From assembly GCA_903905455.1 (NCBI GenBank), contig CAIVGN010000108.1:1-42012 (forward strand): 42,012 nucleotides of DNA, written 5' to 3'. The position numbers and the translations under genes are program-made. This DNA is from an uncultured Archangium sp. (GTDB taxonomy: Bacteria > Myxococcota > Myxococcia > Myxococcales > Myxococcaceae). Each line of letters starts with the position of its first letter. Position 1 is the stretch's first letter. Shown here piece by piece: positions 8,612 to 17,566 of the stretch. The notes under the pieces were generated by a model. That model did no database searches. It was not told the origin of the DNA and worked only from the letters and a program-made list of their open reading frames with translations.

Positions 8612-10102
8612 ATGACCACTCCTGCACTCCGCACCCTCGAAGCGCTGCTCACCCGCGACGACGACCGCCTCGAGGTCGACGACGCGAACCTGCTGATCAC
8701 CTCGAGCCGGGACGGAGGCGCGGTCACCGCCGACGAGCGCGCCGAGCTCCGCGCGTTCTCGACCTCCCCGCGCACCACGCTCGCGGCGCGCAACGTGCTC
8801 GAGACCTTCCTCGACACGAAGGCGTCCAACACGCCTGCTCCCCTTCGTGCGGTGACCGGCGCCGAGCCCAGCCGCTTCACCGACGACGCGCTGGTCCTCG
8901 GGCCGGACGGCAGCACGAAGGGCACCTCGAGCGTGACGCCCTACACCCGGGCCTACGACGCGGTGCACACCGGCCCCTTGCGTGAGGCCCACGGCAGCCC
9001 CCCGCCGCGCTCCTCGATCCTCACGGACGCAGAGCGCGCGCAGCTCGAAACCCAGACACCGGCGGAGGCCCTCGACGCCGCCGCCCGCGAGCGGGGCCTC
9101 CCCCTGGGCGAAGGCTTCGTGGCGCTCTCCACCTCGAAGTCGGCGTGGGATCCCGAGGCGCCGAGCTGGTGGGGCAAGTGTCACGCCTGGGCCTGGAGCG
9201 CGCTCTCCACCGAGCTCAGCGCCCGGGTCGACGTCGGCGGCCCCGAAGGCGAGCGCGGGCTGTGGCTCTCCGGCCAGTGGCTCAGCCGCGCGGACCTGGG
9301 GAACTTCCTGATGGGCGTGTCCGACACCATCGCGCTCGCGGACGACAACGAGCTGTTCCAGGGCCCGGTGAGCGCGACGGATCTCCTCGAGGCCACGGCG
9401 CAGTACCTGCTCGAGGGTGGCGGCGGCTTCGTGGCCGACCTGCACAACGACGCGGTGCACGGAGGCGAGCGCGAGGTGTGGAACCAGCCCTTCGTGGCGG
9501 CCGACGTGGACACGAAGACGCTGACCGGTGAAGGCGCTGCGGCGGTGCTGAAGCTCGCGCACGAAGACGGTCACGCGGGCGTCGCGGTGAAGCACGTGCA
9601 CCTCGTGGGGCGCTACGGCAACGAGCGCGCCGATGACTGGGAAGGTGCGTGGAACGCCTCGAGCCGGAGCTGGAACCTCTACGCGGTCACCGACGCGAGC
9701 GGCCGGGTCCTCACCGCGTACATGGCCGACGACGCGCGCCTCGACGACGCGCAGGGCCTGCCGACCCGCGCCAGCCACGAGCTGCCCGAGTACATCTGGA
9801 AGCCGACGCTGCGCGCCGTGACGTCGGGGCTCGCCGGCACGAAGGACCCGGCCATCGACACCGACGCGCTGGCGACCGAGTACCGGTTCCTGGTGGGCAC
9901 GGTGCTCACGCACGGGGTGCCCGGCGCGAGGCGCGCGGCCTTCGAGGCGGAGGTGGCCGCGCTGCCCGCGGGCGCACTGAGCACCGAAGCGAAGGCGGCG
10001 TTGCAGGCGAAGTTCAGCGGCGTGGCCGAGGCGTACACCGGGGCGCAGTGGGCGCGCGCGTTCGGGAGCCGGGGTCTCGCGGCGAAGGACTTCGGCCACT
10101 GA
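8612..10102 (+). CDS. Transglutaminase-elicitor-like protein
   Basis: The 496-residue product resembles the transglutaminase-elicitor family first known from Phytophthora, enzymes that crosslink Gln and Lys side chains. The evidence is a WWGKCHAWAWSAL motif with the candidate nucleophile C190, followed about 90 residues later by DLHNDAVHGG and EVWNQPF, an order like that of the family. Residues 1-75 are acidic and helical, with a loop (about 33-41) reading as Asp-Gly-Gly-x-Val-Thr-x-Asp-Glu, reminiscent of an EF-hand-like calcium loop. No signal peptide is visible, so export would need another route. The final 130 residues are helical. It converges on the lipoprotein gene at 10133 with 30 bases between stops. 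ATG 8612 is taken as start because it opens the charged N-terminal module. The family call is from motif memory, not a search. Confidence 0.68.
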   Translation: MTTPALRTLEALLTRDDDRLEVDDANLLITSSRDGGAVTADERAELRAFSTSPRTTLAARNVLETFLDTKASNTPAPLRAVTGAEPSRFTDDALVLGPDGSTKGTSSVTPYTRAYDAVHTGPLREAHGSPPPRSSILTDAERAQLETQTPAEALDAAARERGLPLGEGFVALSTSKSAWDPEAPSWWGKCHAWAWSALSTELSARVDVGGPEGERGLWLSGQWLSRADLGNFLMGVSDTIALADDNELFQGPVSATDLLEATAQYLLEGGGGFVADLHNDAVHGGEREVWNQPFVAADVDTKTLTGEGAAAVLKLAHEDGHAGVAVKHVHLVGRYGNERADDWEGAWNASSRSWNLYAVTDASGRVLTAYMADDARLDDAQGLPTRASHELPEYIWKPTLRAVTSGLAGTKDPAIDTDALATEYRFLVGTVLTHGVPGARRAAFEAEVAALPAGALSTEAKAALQAKFSGVAEAYTGAQWARAFGSRGLAAKDFGH

Positions 10103-10132
10103 AGGATGGAGCCGACGAGGGGCGCCCCGCGC

Positions 10133-11284
10133 CTACCGGCAGTCGTAGCCCGTGATGCCTTGGATGTAGGAGCCACAACAGGAGAGGGAGGTGGGGACGT
10201 TGCCTGCGGACTGGCACCGCCTGACACTGAACGGCTCCACGTCGATGAGGTCGCTGAGCGCAGCTGCCAGGTTGAGGGGGATGCGCCACGTCTCATTCAT
10301 GTCGATCCCGGCGACCGCCTTGATGGTGACCGAGTCCGTCGGCAACGGGACGCTGACACCGAGCTGCGCCGGCCCGCAGAAATCCACCGTCCGGCTGGGC
10401 AGATTCCCGTCGAAGTAGAGGTCTGAGGGGAGTCGGATCCGGGTGTTCCCCGCCATGATGTCGACCAGGGACAGGCCGGGAATGGCAACGCAGGTGCCCG
10501 TCGGGACCTGCAGCGTGCCGGTCACGTTCGCTCGCAGTCTGGCACGCAGGTTGAGTGCGAGCTCCGGGCTCGGCGCGAACTGTGCGCTGGGGTCGCTGGC
10601 CGTGAGCGCGAAGTGCCCGAGGGTGAAGTCGGCCATTCCAGGCGTGACGCTCTGGAAGGACAAGTCCACGGTCGAGGTGTTCGCGGCGACTTGCAGGCCG
10701 CCGCCGACCACGGTGCTCGAGCAAATGGGGTCCCGGTAGAACGTGCCCACCCCGCTCACACCGGTCGCGGTGAGGTTGACCGTGCTCGTCTGCGTCGTCT
10801 GCGCGGGGCTTCCGTCGGCGCAAAGGAACTGAAGCGTCAGGCTCTGACAGCCACCGGCATTGAGATTCTGCGCGGCGCTCAGCAACTGCAACTTGGGAGC
10901 ACTGCAGGCAGTCCCACCACCCGTGCCTCCGCCTGCGCTCGCGCCTGTGCCTCCGCCTGCGCTGGCCCCCGTGCCGCCACCGGCCGAACCACCGCCCGCG
11001 CTCCCGCCACCGGCCGAGCCTCCTCCCGCGCTCCCGCCGCCTGCGGAGCCGCCACCCGCACTCCCGCCGCCGACCGAGCCGCCACCCGCGCTCCCGCCGC
11101 CGACCGAGCCGCCACCCGCGCTCCCGCCGCCGGCCGAACCGCCGCCCGCACTCCCGCCGCCGGCCGAGCCTCCGCCCATCCCGCCGTCGCACCCGCCCTC
11201 CGCGCACCGCTCGGCGAGCAGCGTGTCGAAGTCACAAGCCGCGAAGAACGCCGTGAGTCCCAACAACACCAGAGAAGTGCGCAT
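10133..11284 (-). CDS. Surface lipoprotein with Gly-Ser-Ala repeat linker
   Basis: The 383-residue product starts at ATG 11284 with a leader ending in the lipobox FFAAC (lipidated C17). About 15 residues later it enters a linker of 13 consecutive GGGS-A/V units and three GGGT variants (about residues 36-123). The rest (about 260 residues) is beta-rich with eight or more cysteines, including a pair near the C-terminus (SCCGS), typical of an extracellular disulfide-stabilised domain. The domain is unrecognised. The long flexible linker would hold it away from the outer membrane. ATG 11284 is chosen over the longer frame to 11389 because it begins the leader. It starts 11 bases after the stop of the CsgG/TolB-like gene, so the two are likely one operon. 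Confidence 0.85.
   Translation of the reverse strand: MRTSLVLLGLTAFFAACDFDTLLAERCAEGGCDGGMGGGSAGGGSAGGGSAGGGSAGGGSVGGGSAGGGSVGGGSAGGGSAGGGSAGGGSAGGGSAGGGSAGGGTGASAGGGTGASAGGGTGGGTACSAPKLQLLSAAQNLNAGGCQSLTLQFLCADGSPAQTTQTSTVNLTATGVSGVGTFYRDPICSSTVVGGGLQVAANTSTVDLSFQSVTPGMADFTLGHFALTASDPSAQFAPSPELALNLRARLRANVTGTLQVPTGTCVAIPGLSLVDIMAGNTRIRLPSDLYFDGNLPSRTVDFCGPAQLGVSVPLPTDSVTIKAVAGIDMNETWRIPLNLAAALSDLIDVEPFSVRRCQSAGNVPTSLSCCGSYIQGITGYDCR
10915..11178 (-). repeat. In-frame tandem repeat coding the Gly-Gly-Gly-Ser-Ala linker
   Basis: A run of near-identical 15-base units encodes GGGSA or GGGSV thirteen times, then longer GGGTGASA units. The unit length is a multiple of three, so gain or loss of units changes linker length without breaking the frame. 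The array lies wholly inside the lipoprotein gene at 10133-11284. Confidence 0.9.
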
Positions 11285-11295
11285 CACGGAGTTCC

Positions 11296-12183
11296 TCAAA
11301 ACGTTCCCGATACCACGACGCTCGCGCGCTCGGCGCTGATCGACGCGCTGATCATCGGCGCCTGCGGCGGCGCACCCACCAGCAGCCACACGAGGCTCCC
11401 GACCACCACCGCTCCGCCCACGCCGACGAGCGTGAGCCCGATGGCCTGCTTGGTCTTGCCGCTCTCACTGAGCCTGTTGAGGCTCGTGCTCACCGGCGCG
11501 GTGCGCAGGGTCGCGTAGTCGGCCATGGCCAGCCCCTCGGTCACCGCGCCACCGACCAGCACCGCGCCCCCGACGGCCAGCACCACCCACGGCGCGACGC
11601 GCGGAGCCGAAGCCTCCCCCCTGGGCGCCGTCTTCTCGACGACGGGCGCCTCGGTCACCACCGGCTTTGGTTCGGGCACAGGCACCGGCGCGACCACCTT
11701 CGCCGGCACGTTCGCGCGCAGCGCCGCGGTGACCTTCTTCGCCGCGTCCACGGCGACGCGATCGAGCTCCTCGAGCACCTCTTCCTCGCCCTTCACGCGC
11801 TTGAGCACCTGGTACAGCGGGCGCCCGTCCTTGGGAGAGAGGACCTTGATGGTCAGCTGGTACACCTTGCCGACCAGCGCGATCTCCCCGGTGATGATGC
11901 CCTCGGCCCCCAGCGCGCCGGCCAACTCGGCGAGGCAGCTCGTCTGCGCGTCGGCACAGCCCAGCAGCTGCTTCTGGCGCTCGACACCGAGAATCGAGGC
12001 CACGTCACGCGGCGTGGTGACGCGCACCAGGCCCGTCTCGGCGAGCCGCAGCGCGAAGGTCTCTTCGAAGGACACGGCCAGGTCCCGCTTGATGCGCACC
12101 TGGTTGAAGCCCACCGACGCCAGCCTGATGGGCTCAGCCACCGGGGCCTGGGCGAGCACGAGCAACGACAACGCGAGGAACAT
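11296..12183 (-). CDS. Exported membrane protein with CsgG/TolB-like N-terminal domain
   Basis: The 295-residue product has a signal-like start (MFLALSLLVLAQAPVAEP). A domain at about 20-160 follows the pattern of small periplasmic nucleation/assembly proteins: an opening strand, a helix, a stretch DVASILGVERQKQLLGC, a CLAEL segment, then GAEGIITGEI and a strand pair. This layout resembles the CsgG/TolB N-terminal fold used by many myxobacterial envelope proteins. A Pro/Val/Glu-rich linker at about 163-193 leads to two hydrophobic segments (about 196-216 and 245-267) and a short beta tail. It is the first gene of a two-gene operon with the lipoprotein 11 bases downstream. The function is not determined; an envelope sensor or assembly role is an inference from the fold resemblance. 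Confidence 0.72.
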   Translation of the reverse strand: MFLALSLLVLAQAPVAEPIRLASVGFNQVRIKRDLAVSFEETFALRLAETGLVRVTTPRDVASILGVERQKQLLGCADAQTSCLAELAGALGAEGIITGEIALVGKVYQLTIKVLSPKDGRPLYQVLKRVKGEEEVLEELDRVAVDAAKKVTAALRANVPAKVVAPVPVPEPKPVVTEAPVVEKTAPRGEASAPRVAPWVVLAVGGAVLVGGAVTEGLAMADYATLRTAPVSTSLNRLSESGKTKQAIGLTLVGVGGAVVVGSLVWLLVGAPPQAPMISASISAERASVVVSGTF

Positions 12184-12798
12184 GGTGCTTGGACCGTAGC
12201 CCGGGGAGGCGGCCCGTGGTCATTGAGAACCCGGCCGAGTCACCCTGCCCGGCGCGCCCAGAGGCTGCGCTGCCACCAAACCCCGCGGCGAAGGCGAGGA
12301 GACGCGCTCCCAGGTCTCGCCACGGCTGTTCCGTGGGGAAAGCGGGCGTGCTGGGGGTGGCAGCCGTGCTCTATGCGCGCGTGCCCCGCGAGCTCCGGCA
12401 AGGTGTTCCACGTATGGCTCCCGACCGAGCAGGGGCACCACGGAGGCTGCCGGGGGTCACAGGTGCATCAACAAAGTTGACAAAGTTCTGGTCAGCTTTG
12501 TCAATTTTGATGACGCACTTGCAGACCCGCGCGGTCACCGCACCTCCAGCCCCGAAGCTGGGTCACCGAGTCTCCACGAGCGCGGGTCGAGGGGCTGCCT
12601 GCTACGAGCACGTGCTCGCGAGCACCTGCCGACACCACGCTCCGTCAGGGCAGTTGCCGCTGGGGAGAGAGGGGAAGACCGAACCTGGCGAAGCGGAAGG
12701 GAGCCCCTGCCCCGGGACTTGCCGAGTCATCCCGAGGGGTTCTGCGTTGGCGCGGCTCCTGCTTTGAGCCGCCGGGTCCGCTCACCCCCGAGGTCCGC
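12184..12798. other. 615-base gene-free stretch between divergent operons
   Basis: The stretch separates the minus-strand operon starting at 12183 from the vWA gene starting at 12799. A 192-codon plus-strand frame crosses it, but its composition (Pro/Arg/Ala with no domain pattern and no leader) looks like chance in GC-rich DNA. A small AT-rich island at about 12468-12515 contains a perfect inverted repeat, listed separately. Nothing else recognisable is seen. Confidence 0.6.
12477..12504. promoter_or_regulatory. Perfect 9-base inverted repeat in an AT-rich island (candidate operator)
   Basis: TTGACAAAG and CTTTGTCAA are exact reverse complements separated by 10 bases, so the half-site centres lie 19 bases apart, close to two helical turns. 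The surrounding 45 bases are markedly AT-rich against the GC-rich background. TTGACA also equals the sigma-70 -35 consensus, so the site may overlap a promoter for the vWA operon about 290 bases downstream. A transcribed hairpin is the alternative. Confidence 0.5.
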
Positions 12799-13728
12799 AT
12801 GCCACGCTTTGCGCTCGTCGCGCTCCTGCTCGCCGCCACCCCCGCCCTCGCCGGGCTCGACGTGGTCTTCCTCATCGACACCACCGGCTCGATGGGCGGC
12901 GAGCTGGGCGAAGTGAAGGACCGGGTGCGCCAGTTGTCGGAGGCGTTGCGCGAAGCGCGCGGCACTGAGCGGGTGCGCATCGGCGTGGTGGCCTACCGCG
13001 ACAAGGGCGACGCCTACGTCACCAAGGGCTCGCCGCTGGAGACCGACGTCGAGACGAGCTTCCGCTTCCTCGCCGCGCTCACCGCGGAAGGGGGCGGTGA
13101 TGGCCCCGAGGACGTGCTCTCGGGCCTGGCGACCGCCATCCGCGACCTCAACTGGGACCCGGGCGACGACGTGGAGCGGGAGATCTTCCTCATCGGTGAT
13201 GCGCCGCCGCACCTCGACTACCCGGGCCACGTGAAGCCCGAGCAGCTCCTCGAGGAAGCGCAGCGCGCGCGCATCGTGGTGCACGCGCTGGGGTGTCGGT
13301 CGCTGCCGGCCAACGGCGTCGAGTTCTTCCAGCGCGTCGCCTACGCGACCGAGGGCAGCTACCAGCACGTGGGCCAGGTGCGCTCCGGTCCGGCGGGCGT
13401 GGCCAACGCGATGCTCAAGGCGCTGCAGCGGCCTTCGGGGAAGACGGGGCAACTGCTCGGCGCGCCGCTCGACGTCACCACCGCCTCCGCGCGGCCCGAG
13501 ACCGAGGGCCTCACTCTCACCCCCATCGTGGACCAGGCGCAGGTCTGCACCGTGCGCGTCACGTTGCCCGACGGCCTCACCCTCGACGGCGCCCCGGGGG
13601 CGACGAGCGCCGACCACGAGGTCGAGCTGTCCGCGCGCGTGGCCCCGGGTCCGGGCGGGACGTGGGTCTTCGCCCTGGGCCATTGCGTCGCACCGGGGAC
13701 CCGGCTGCGGCTCGCGTTGCACGACTGA
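12799..13728 (+). CDS. Exported von Willebrand factor A domain protein
   Basis: The 309-residue product has a clean signal peptide ending ATPALA before Gly19. The vWA domain begins at once with DVVFLIDTTGSM, giving metal-site residues D27, T29 and S31, and continues with VRIGVVAYRD and a GDGPEDVLSGL stretch that places the later metal-site residues. The strand EIFLIGDAPPH completes the fold by about residue 145. The remaining part (about 200-309) is beta-rich with two cysteines. It resembles the vWA domain found with alpha-kinases and in many secreted bacterial proteins. It binds a divalent metal and probably a protein partner. The next gene starts 24 bases downstream, so an operon with the VIT-vWA protein is likely. 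Confidence 0.9.
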   Translation: MPRFALVALLLAATPALAGLDVVFLIDTTGSMGGELGEVKDRVRQLSEALREARGTERVRIGVVAYRDKGDAYVTKGSPLETDVETSFRFLAALTAEGGGDGPEDVLSGLATAIRDLNWDPGDDVEREIFLIGDAPPHLDYPGHVKPEQLLEEAQRARIVVHALGCRSLPANGVEFFQRVAYATEGSYQHVGQVRSGPAGVANAMLKALQRPSGKTGQLLGAPLDVTTASARPETEGLTLTPIVDQAQVCTVRVTLPDGLTLDGAPGATSADHEVELSARVAPGPGGTWVFALGHCVAPGTRLRLALHD

Positions 13729-13752
13729 TTCGTTCACCTGGGAAACCACGCC

Positions 13753-16700
13753 ATGAAACTGCCCCTGCGTTCGACGCTGCTGCTCCTCGTGTGTCTCGCC
13801 CTTCCCGCGCTCGCGCAGGAAGACCGCCCCGCCGGCCTCTTCACCCGGGCCCGCCAATTGCCCCTCGTGAGCCAGTCGGTGCGGGTGACGGCCGCCGACG
13901 GCGTGGCGAGCATCGAGGTGGTGCAGGTGTTCCACAACGACGGCCCCGACGAGGCCCAGGCTGACTTCCAGTTTCGCTTGCCCTCGGGCGCCACGGTGGC
14001 GGGCTTCGGGTTCTGGGACGGCGACACGCTGCGACGCGCCGAACTCAAGGAGCGGGAGGCGGCCCGCGAGGCGCACCAGGCCGCGGCCGACGCCCATCGC
14101 ACGACGGCGCTGCTCGAGGTGGACGGCGCGGTGCAGAAGTTCTCGGTGTACCCGCTGCGCGCGGGCGAGTTGAAGCGCGTGGTGACGACGCTGCGCGTGC
14201 CGGTGGCGCGCGAGCTGGGGCGCTCGCAGGTGCGCTTGCCGCTCGACGCGTTCCTCGGCCAGGCGCCGGTGGTCTCGACGGTCAGCGTGCAGCTCGAGTC
14301 GGAGGATCCGCTGGCCGAGCTCGGCGTCGACGGCGCGGCCATGAAGCTCGTCTCGCGCTCGGAGCGCCGCGCGCAGCTCGTCTTCCAGGCCCAGTCCCTG
14401 GCCGACGTGTGGTGGGTCGAGCGCGGTGAGCCGCTGGTGCTCTCGGCCGACGCGGTGCGCCTCGATGACGGGAAGTTCGCGCTGCAGGTTCGCGCGGCGC
14501 TCAACGATGCGGGGCCGTGGAAGGCGTCGTTCAAGCAGGTGCACGTGCTGGTCGACGGCTCGTTCTCGATGAAGCGTCGCTCGGCGGCGGTGCAGGCGCT
14601 CGTGGCGCGCCTCGTGGCGCAGTCGGCCGCGCCGGTCTCGGTGCACGTCGTGGCCGGGCGCACGCTGCGCTTCGACAAGGGAGACGTCGCGCTCGCCGCG
14701 GTCGACGCGGTGATGAAGGGCAAGGCGGGCTTCTCCACTTCGCTCAAGGACGTCGCGGGGTTGATGCACACGCTCGAGTGTCACGCGGCCGGCGTGCGCT
14801 GCATCCTCGTGACCGACCCCGAGCTGACGAAGGACTCCGCCGACGAGGACCTTCGGCAGCTCGACCTGCCCGCCGTGGTGCTCGCCGACGCGTTCGAGCG
14901 CACCTGGGCGCAGGGGCGGTTGCCGAAGGACTCACGCGTGGTCGACCCGGACGTGGATGCGCCGGCGCGGCTCGCGTCGTTGGCGGATCAGCTCGTGTTG
15001 CCGGTGCTCGACGTGCAGATGCTCGACGCGAAGGGCCTCCAGTTGTCCGAGCGCCAGGAGCGCCGGGTCGCGGAAGGCGGCCTCCTTCGACTCTCTGCGT
15101 TGATGGATCAGGTCGTCACCGTCACCGTGCGCGGCGAACTGGCGGGCCACGCGTTCGAGCGGAGCTTGGAGCCCGTGGTGCACGCGCCCGACAGCAGCAC
15201 CGGCCAAGCGGTGCGGCGCGCGTACTTCGAGCGTCGCCTCGCGGATCAACTCCTCGAGTACGCCACGTCGCGGGACCCGGCGCTCAAGCAGGCCATCATC
15301 GAGCTGAGTCTGCGCGAGAAGATCCCCACCTCGCTCACCTCGATGCACGTCGCGTCGCCCGAGCTGTCGATGGTGGACATCAAGCCGGGAGACCCGCTGC
15401 TCGTGGTGCCGCTCGAGCCGGGCCTCGTCGAGGCGACGGCCTGGTACCCGTTCGGGGATTGGCGGCGCCTGGTGAAGGACGGCGCCAACGCGCGCCTGGT
15501 GGACCGCTTCCTCGTGCCGCGGGGCTGGGCCGAGCGCTGGTACGCGGTCGAGGTCTTCAAGCGCTACGAAGACGGAACGGTGCGGCAGCAGCAGGCCTGG
15601 TACCGCGTCGACGAGACCAGCCCCGGCCTGGCAGTCACCAGCGAGGGGGGCGTGCTGGTGGTGCGCAGCGCGGACGACTCGAAGGACCTCTCGTCCGTGC
15701 TGGCTCACCTCTCGGACGGGCGGGTGGTCACGCTCTCGGCGATGGGCGAGATCTTCTCCGTTCGCCTCGACGCGCTGACACGGTCGTTCGCCCTGGTGTT
15801 GCGCGACCGCGCCGGCAACCGCACCACGCAGCACTTCGAGGTGGTCGACGGCGCGGCCCGGCCGGTGTCGGCTGATCAACGCGAGGACCGCAGCACGGCC
15901 CGCGGCGCGCTCCAGGTCGACGGTGTCGGAAGCGGTCTCTCGGTGGCGCGAGGCGTCGCGACCCTGTCCACGGAAGGCAAGCGCCTCTCGTTCCCGGCGC
16001 CACACCTGCGTTCACTCGAGGTGACCGCGTCTCTCACCGAGGGCGACATGCACTTCGTCGGCACCTCGGGCGGAGACTTCTTCGTCGTGCGTTGCGGCGC
16101 CACCTGCGAGGTGGTGTTCAGTGGCGGCTCACCCGGAGGCCATCCCATCTCCGGCATGGCCCGCGCTCCGGGAGTGCACGCAGACGCCCTGCTGGTGGGC
16201 ATCCTGGGCGAAGGCGTGCAGCGCTACGACGGGCGGAGCCTGAAGCCCTCGGGTCTCTCGTTCGGCAGCGTCTTCGTCACCGCGCTCGCCGTCTCGGGCA
16301 AGGACGTGCTCGTGGGCACGGCCTACAACGGGCTGTGGCGCGTCGTGGCTGACGGCCGCGTGCTCAAGAGCCGCTTCCCCGGGACGCACGTCGGCGCGCT
16401 CACCGGCACGGAGTTGCTCAGCGGTGCGGGGCGCTTCCGGTTGCTGGGCCGAGACCAGTTCAAGCGCGTGGGCGAGGAACTCCCCTGCGCTCCGGCGCGC
16501 GCCCCCGCAGTCACCTCGGGCGTGCTCGTCGATGGGGTGCTCGTGGTCGGCACCTTCGACGCGGGCGTGCAGCGATGGGTTGATGGCGCGCTCTGGCCCC
16601 TGCCCCTCGCGCTGACGCCGATGCAGCGCCAGGTCAACGCGATGCTCACGCGGGGTCATCAACTCTGGCTCGCGACCGAGGGCGGCGTGGTGGAGGTGGA

Positions 16701-17292
16701 CCTCGGCTCGCAGCGGGTGACGACCCACTCGTCGCGACCCGCGCATGACCTCGCTGTCTGCGACGTGGGCCTCGTGGCGGCGACCGAGGAGGGCCTGCTG
16801 AAGCTCACCGCAGGGAACGTGGAGCGCGTCGACACCCAGGGCGTGGGCACCGGGAAGTACATGGCCGTGACCTGCGTCGGCGCAGACGTCTATGCAGGCG
16901 GCCTCGAGGGCCTGTACCGCTTCTCGAAGGGCACGGGCGAACACCTCGGCGTCGCGCGGGGCTTCGATGCGGGCTGGGTCACCGCGCTCACGGTGCACGA
17001 CGGCCGGCTCGTGGTGGGCACCTATGCCAACGGCGTCTTCGAGCTGCGCGACGGTGCCTGGTCGCCGGTGCGCGGCCTCGAGCACCAGTGGGTCACGCCG
17101 CATGGCCTCAAGTCCGTCGAGGGCGCGCTGTGGGTCGGTGGCCTGGGCATGGCTGCCAGCGCGGGGGGTGCGCCGCTCGACGTCCCGGCGCGCGACACCT
17201 TCGACTTCGTCGCCACGCCGTCGGAGATCTTCGTGCTGACCTCGCAGGGGGTGATGACCATGCCGCGCCTGACGACGGCCTCGGTGCCTTAG
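13753..17292 (+). CDS. Exported VIT-vWA protein with C-terminal beta-propeller
   Basis: The 1179-residue product starts with a signal peptide (about 1-21, ending LPALAQ). A VIT (vault/inter-alpha-trypsin) domain follows at about 35-165, with the typical VFHNDGPDEAQADFQFRLPSG stretch broken here as VFHNDGPDEA and FRLPSGATV. A vWA domain begins with HVLVDGSFSM, giving a perfect DxSxS metal site (D268, S270, S272). A helical/beta linker containing the inter-alpha-type segment LEYATSRDPALKQAIIELS and KIPTSLTSM lies near 497-535. From about 735 to the end the chain shows repeated blades of the form VLVGTAYNGLWRV, LWLATEGGVVEV, LVVGTYANGVFEL, the pattern of two-component-regulator-type propellers. 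It probably works outside the cell as an adhesion or scaffold protein with its vWA neighbour. Its last 334 bases recur, diverged, at 17954-18287. Confidence 0.9.
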   Translation: MKLPLRSTLLLLVCLALPALAQEDRPAGLFTRARQLPLVSQSVRVTAADGVASIEVVQVFHNDGPDEAQADFQFRLPSGATVAGFGFWDGDTLRRAELKEREAAREAHQAAADAHRTTALLEVDGAVQKFSVYPLRAGELKRVVTTLRVPVARELGRSQVRLPLDAFLGQAPVVSTVSVQLESEDPLAELGVDGAAMKLVSRSERRAQLVFQAQSLADVWWVERGEPLVLSADAVRLDDGKFALQVRAALNDAGPWKASFKQVHVLVDGSFSMKRRSAAVQALVARLVAQSAAPVSVHVVAGRTLRFDKGDVALAAVDAVMKGKAGFSTSLKDVAGLMHTLECHAAGVRCILVTDPELTKDSADEDLRQLDLPAVVLADAFERTWAQGRLPKDSRVVDPDVDAPARLASLADQLVLPVLDVQMLDAKGLQLSERQERRVAEGGLLRLSALMDQVVTVTVRGELAGHAFERSLEPVVHAPDSSTGQAVRRAYFERRLADQLLEYATSRDPALKQAIIELSLREKIPTSLTSMHVASPELSMVDIKPGDPLLVVPLEPGLVEATAWYPFGDWRRLVKDGANARLVDRFLVPRGWAERWYAVEVFKRYEDGTVRQQQAWYRVDETSPGLAVTSEGGVLVVRSADDSKDLSSVLAHLSDGRVVTLSAMGEIFSVRLDALTRSFALVLRDRAGNRTTQHFEVVDGAARPVSADQREDRSTARGALQVDGVGSGLSVARGVATLSTEGKRLSFPAPHLRSLEVTASLTEGDMHFVGTSGGDFFVVRCGATCEVVFSGGSPGGHPISGMARAPGVHADALLVGILGEGVQRYDGRSLKPSGLSFGSVFVTALAVSGKDVLVGTAYNGLWRVVADGRVLKSRFPGTHVGALTGTELLSGAGRFRLLGRDQFKRVGEELPCAPARAPAVTSGVLVDGVLVVGTFDAGVQRWVDGALWPLPLALTPMQRQVNAMLTRGHQLWLATEGGVVEVDLGSQRVTTHSSRPAHDLAVCDVGLVAATEEGLLKLTAGNVERVDTQGVGTGKYMAVTCVGADVYAGGLEGLYRFSKGTGEHLGVARGFDAGWVTALTVHDGRLVVGTYANGVFELRDGAWSPVRGLEHQWVTPHGLKSVEGALWVGGLGMAASAGGAPLDVPARDTFDFVATPSEIFVLTSQGVMTMPRLTTASVP

Positions 17293-17376
17293 GGGGCCGG
17301 CGCGACTCGCGGCCTCGGAGCATTTCCTTCTGAGCCTCCCTTTACGCACCGCCGTCTTCAGGGCGACCATGCCGCC

Positions 17377-17520
17377 ATGAAAGCGATTCTGGTTGTGGGG
17401 TTGGTGGCGAGCGCAGGCTGGGCGCAGTCGTCCGTCGAGCTGACGCTGGTGCCCGTGGCGGTACAGCTCAACGGTATGTGCAGGGTTGCGTCAGACGTCA
17501 GACACATTCCCCCGACATGA
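17377..17520 (+). pseudogene. 5' remnant of an exported (probably outer-membrane) protein gene
   Basis: ATG 17377 opens 47 codons. The first 16 residues form a good signal peptide (MKAILVVGLVASAGWA before Gln), followed by SSVELTLVPVAVQLNG, a beta-strand-like start. The frame then turns into unrelated sequence and stops at TGA 17520. A tail fitting the same kind of protein, out of frame, lies at 17562-17639. I read the pair as the two ends of one outer-membrane beta-barrel gene that lost its middle. A very short real peptide is the alternative. Confidence 0.55.
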
Positions 17521-17566
17521 TCATCCGGGGGAGCCGATCACCTGGGGGCTCTGCGGAATGCAACCC
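17483..17566. other. 84-base segment bounded by a 7-base inverted repeat inside the decayed gene
   Basis: GGGTTGC at 17483-17489 and GCAACCC at 17560-17566 are exact inverted copies. Between them lie a tandem GTCAGAC pair (17490-17503) and a hairpin with a CCCCCG/CGGGGG stem (17509-17531) whose loop holds the palindrome ATGATCAT. The segment is non-coding and falls exactly between the two gene remnants. It could be a small insertion or a rearrangement scar; no flanking target-site duplication is obvious. Confidence 0.35.

Noticed and set aside
10915-11178. Regular short repeats resembling a CRISPR array
   Set aside because: The unit is 15 bases without unique spacers and codes GGGSA in frame inside a lipoprotein.
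12189-12767. A 192-codon frame in the gap before the vWA operon
   Set aside because: Composition is Pro/Arg/Ala-rich with no leader, domain or ribosome site, and it crosses the AT-rich inverted repeat.
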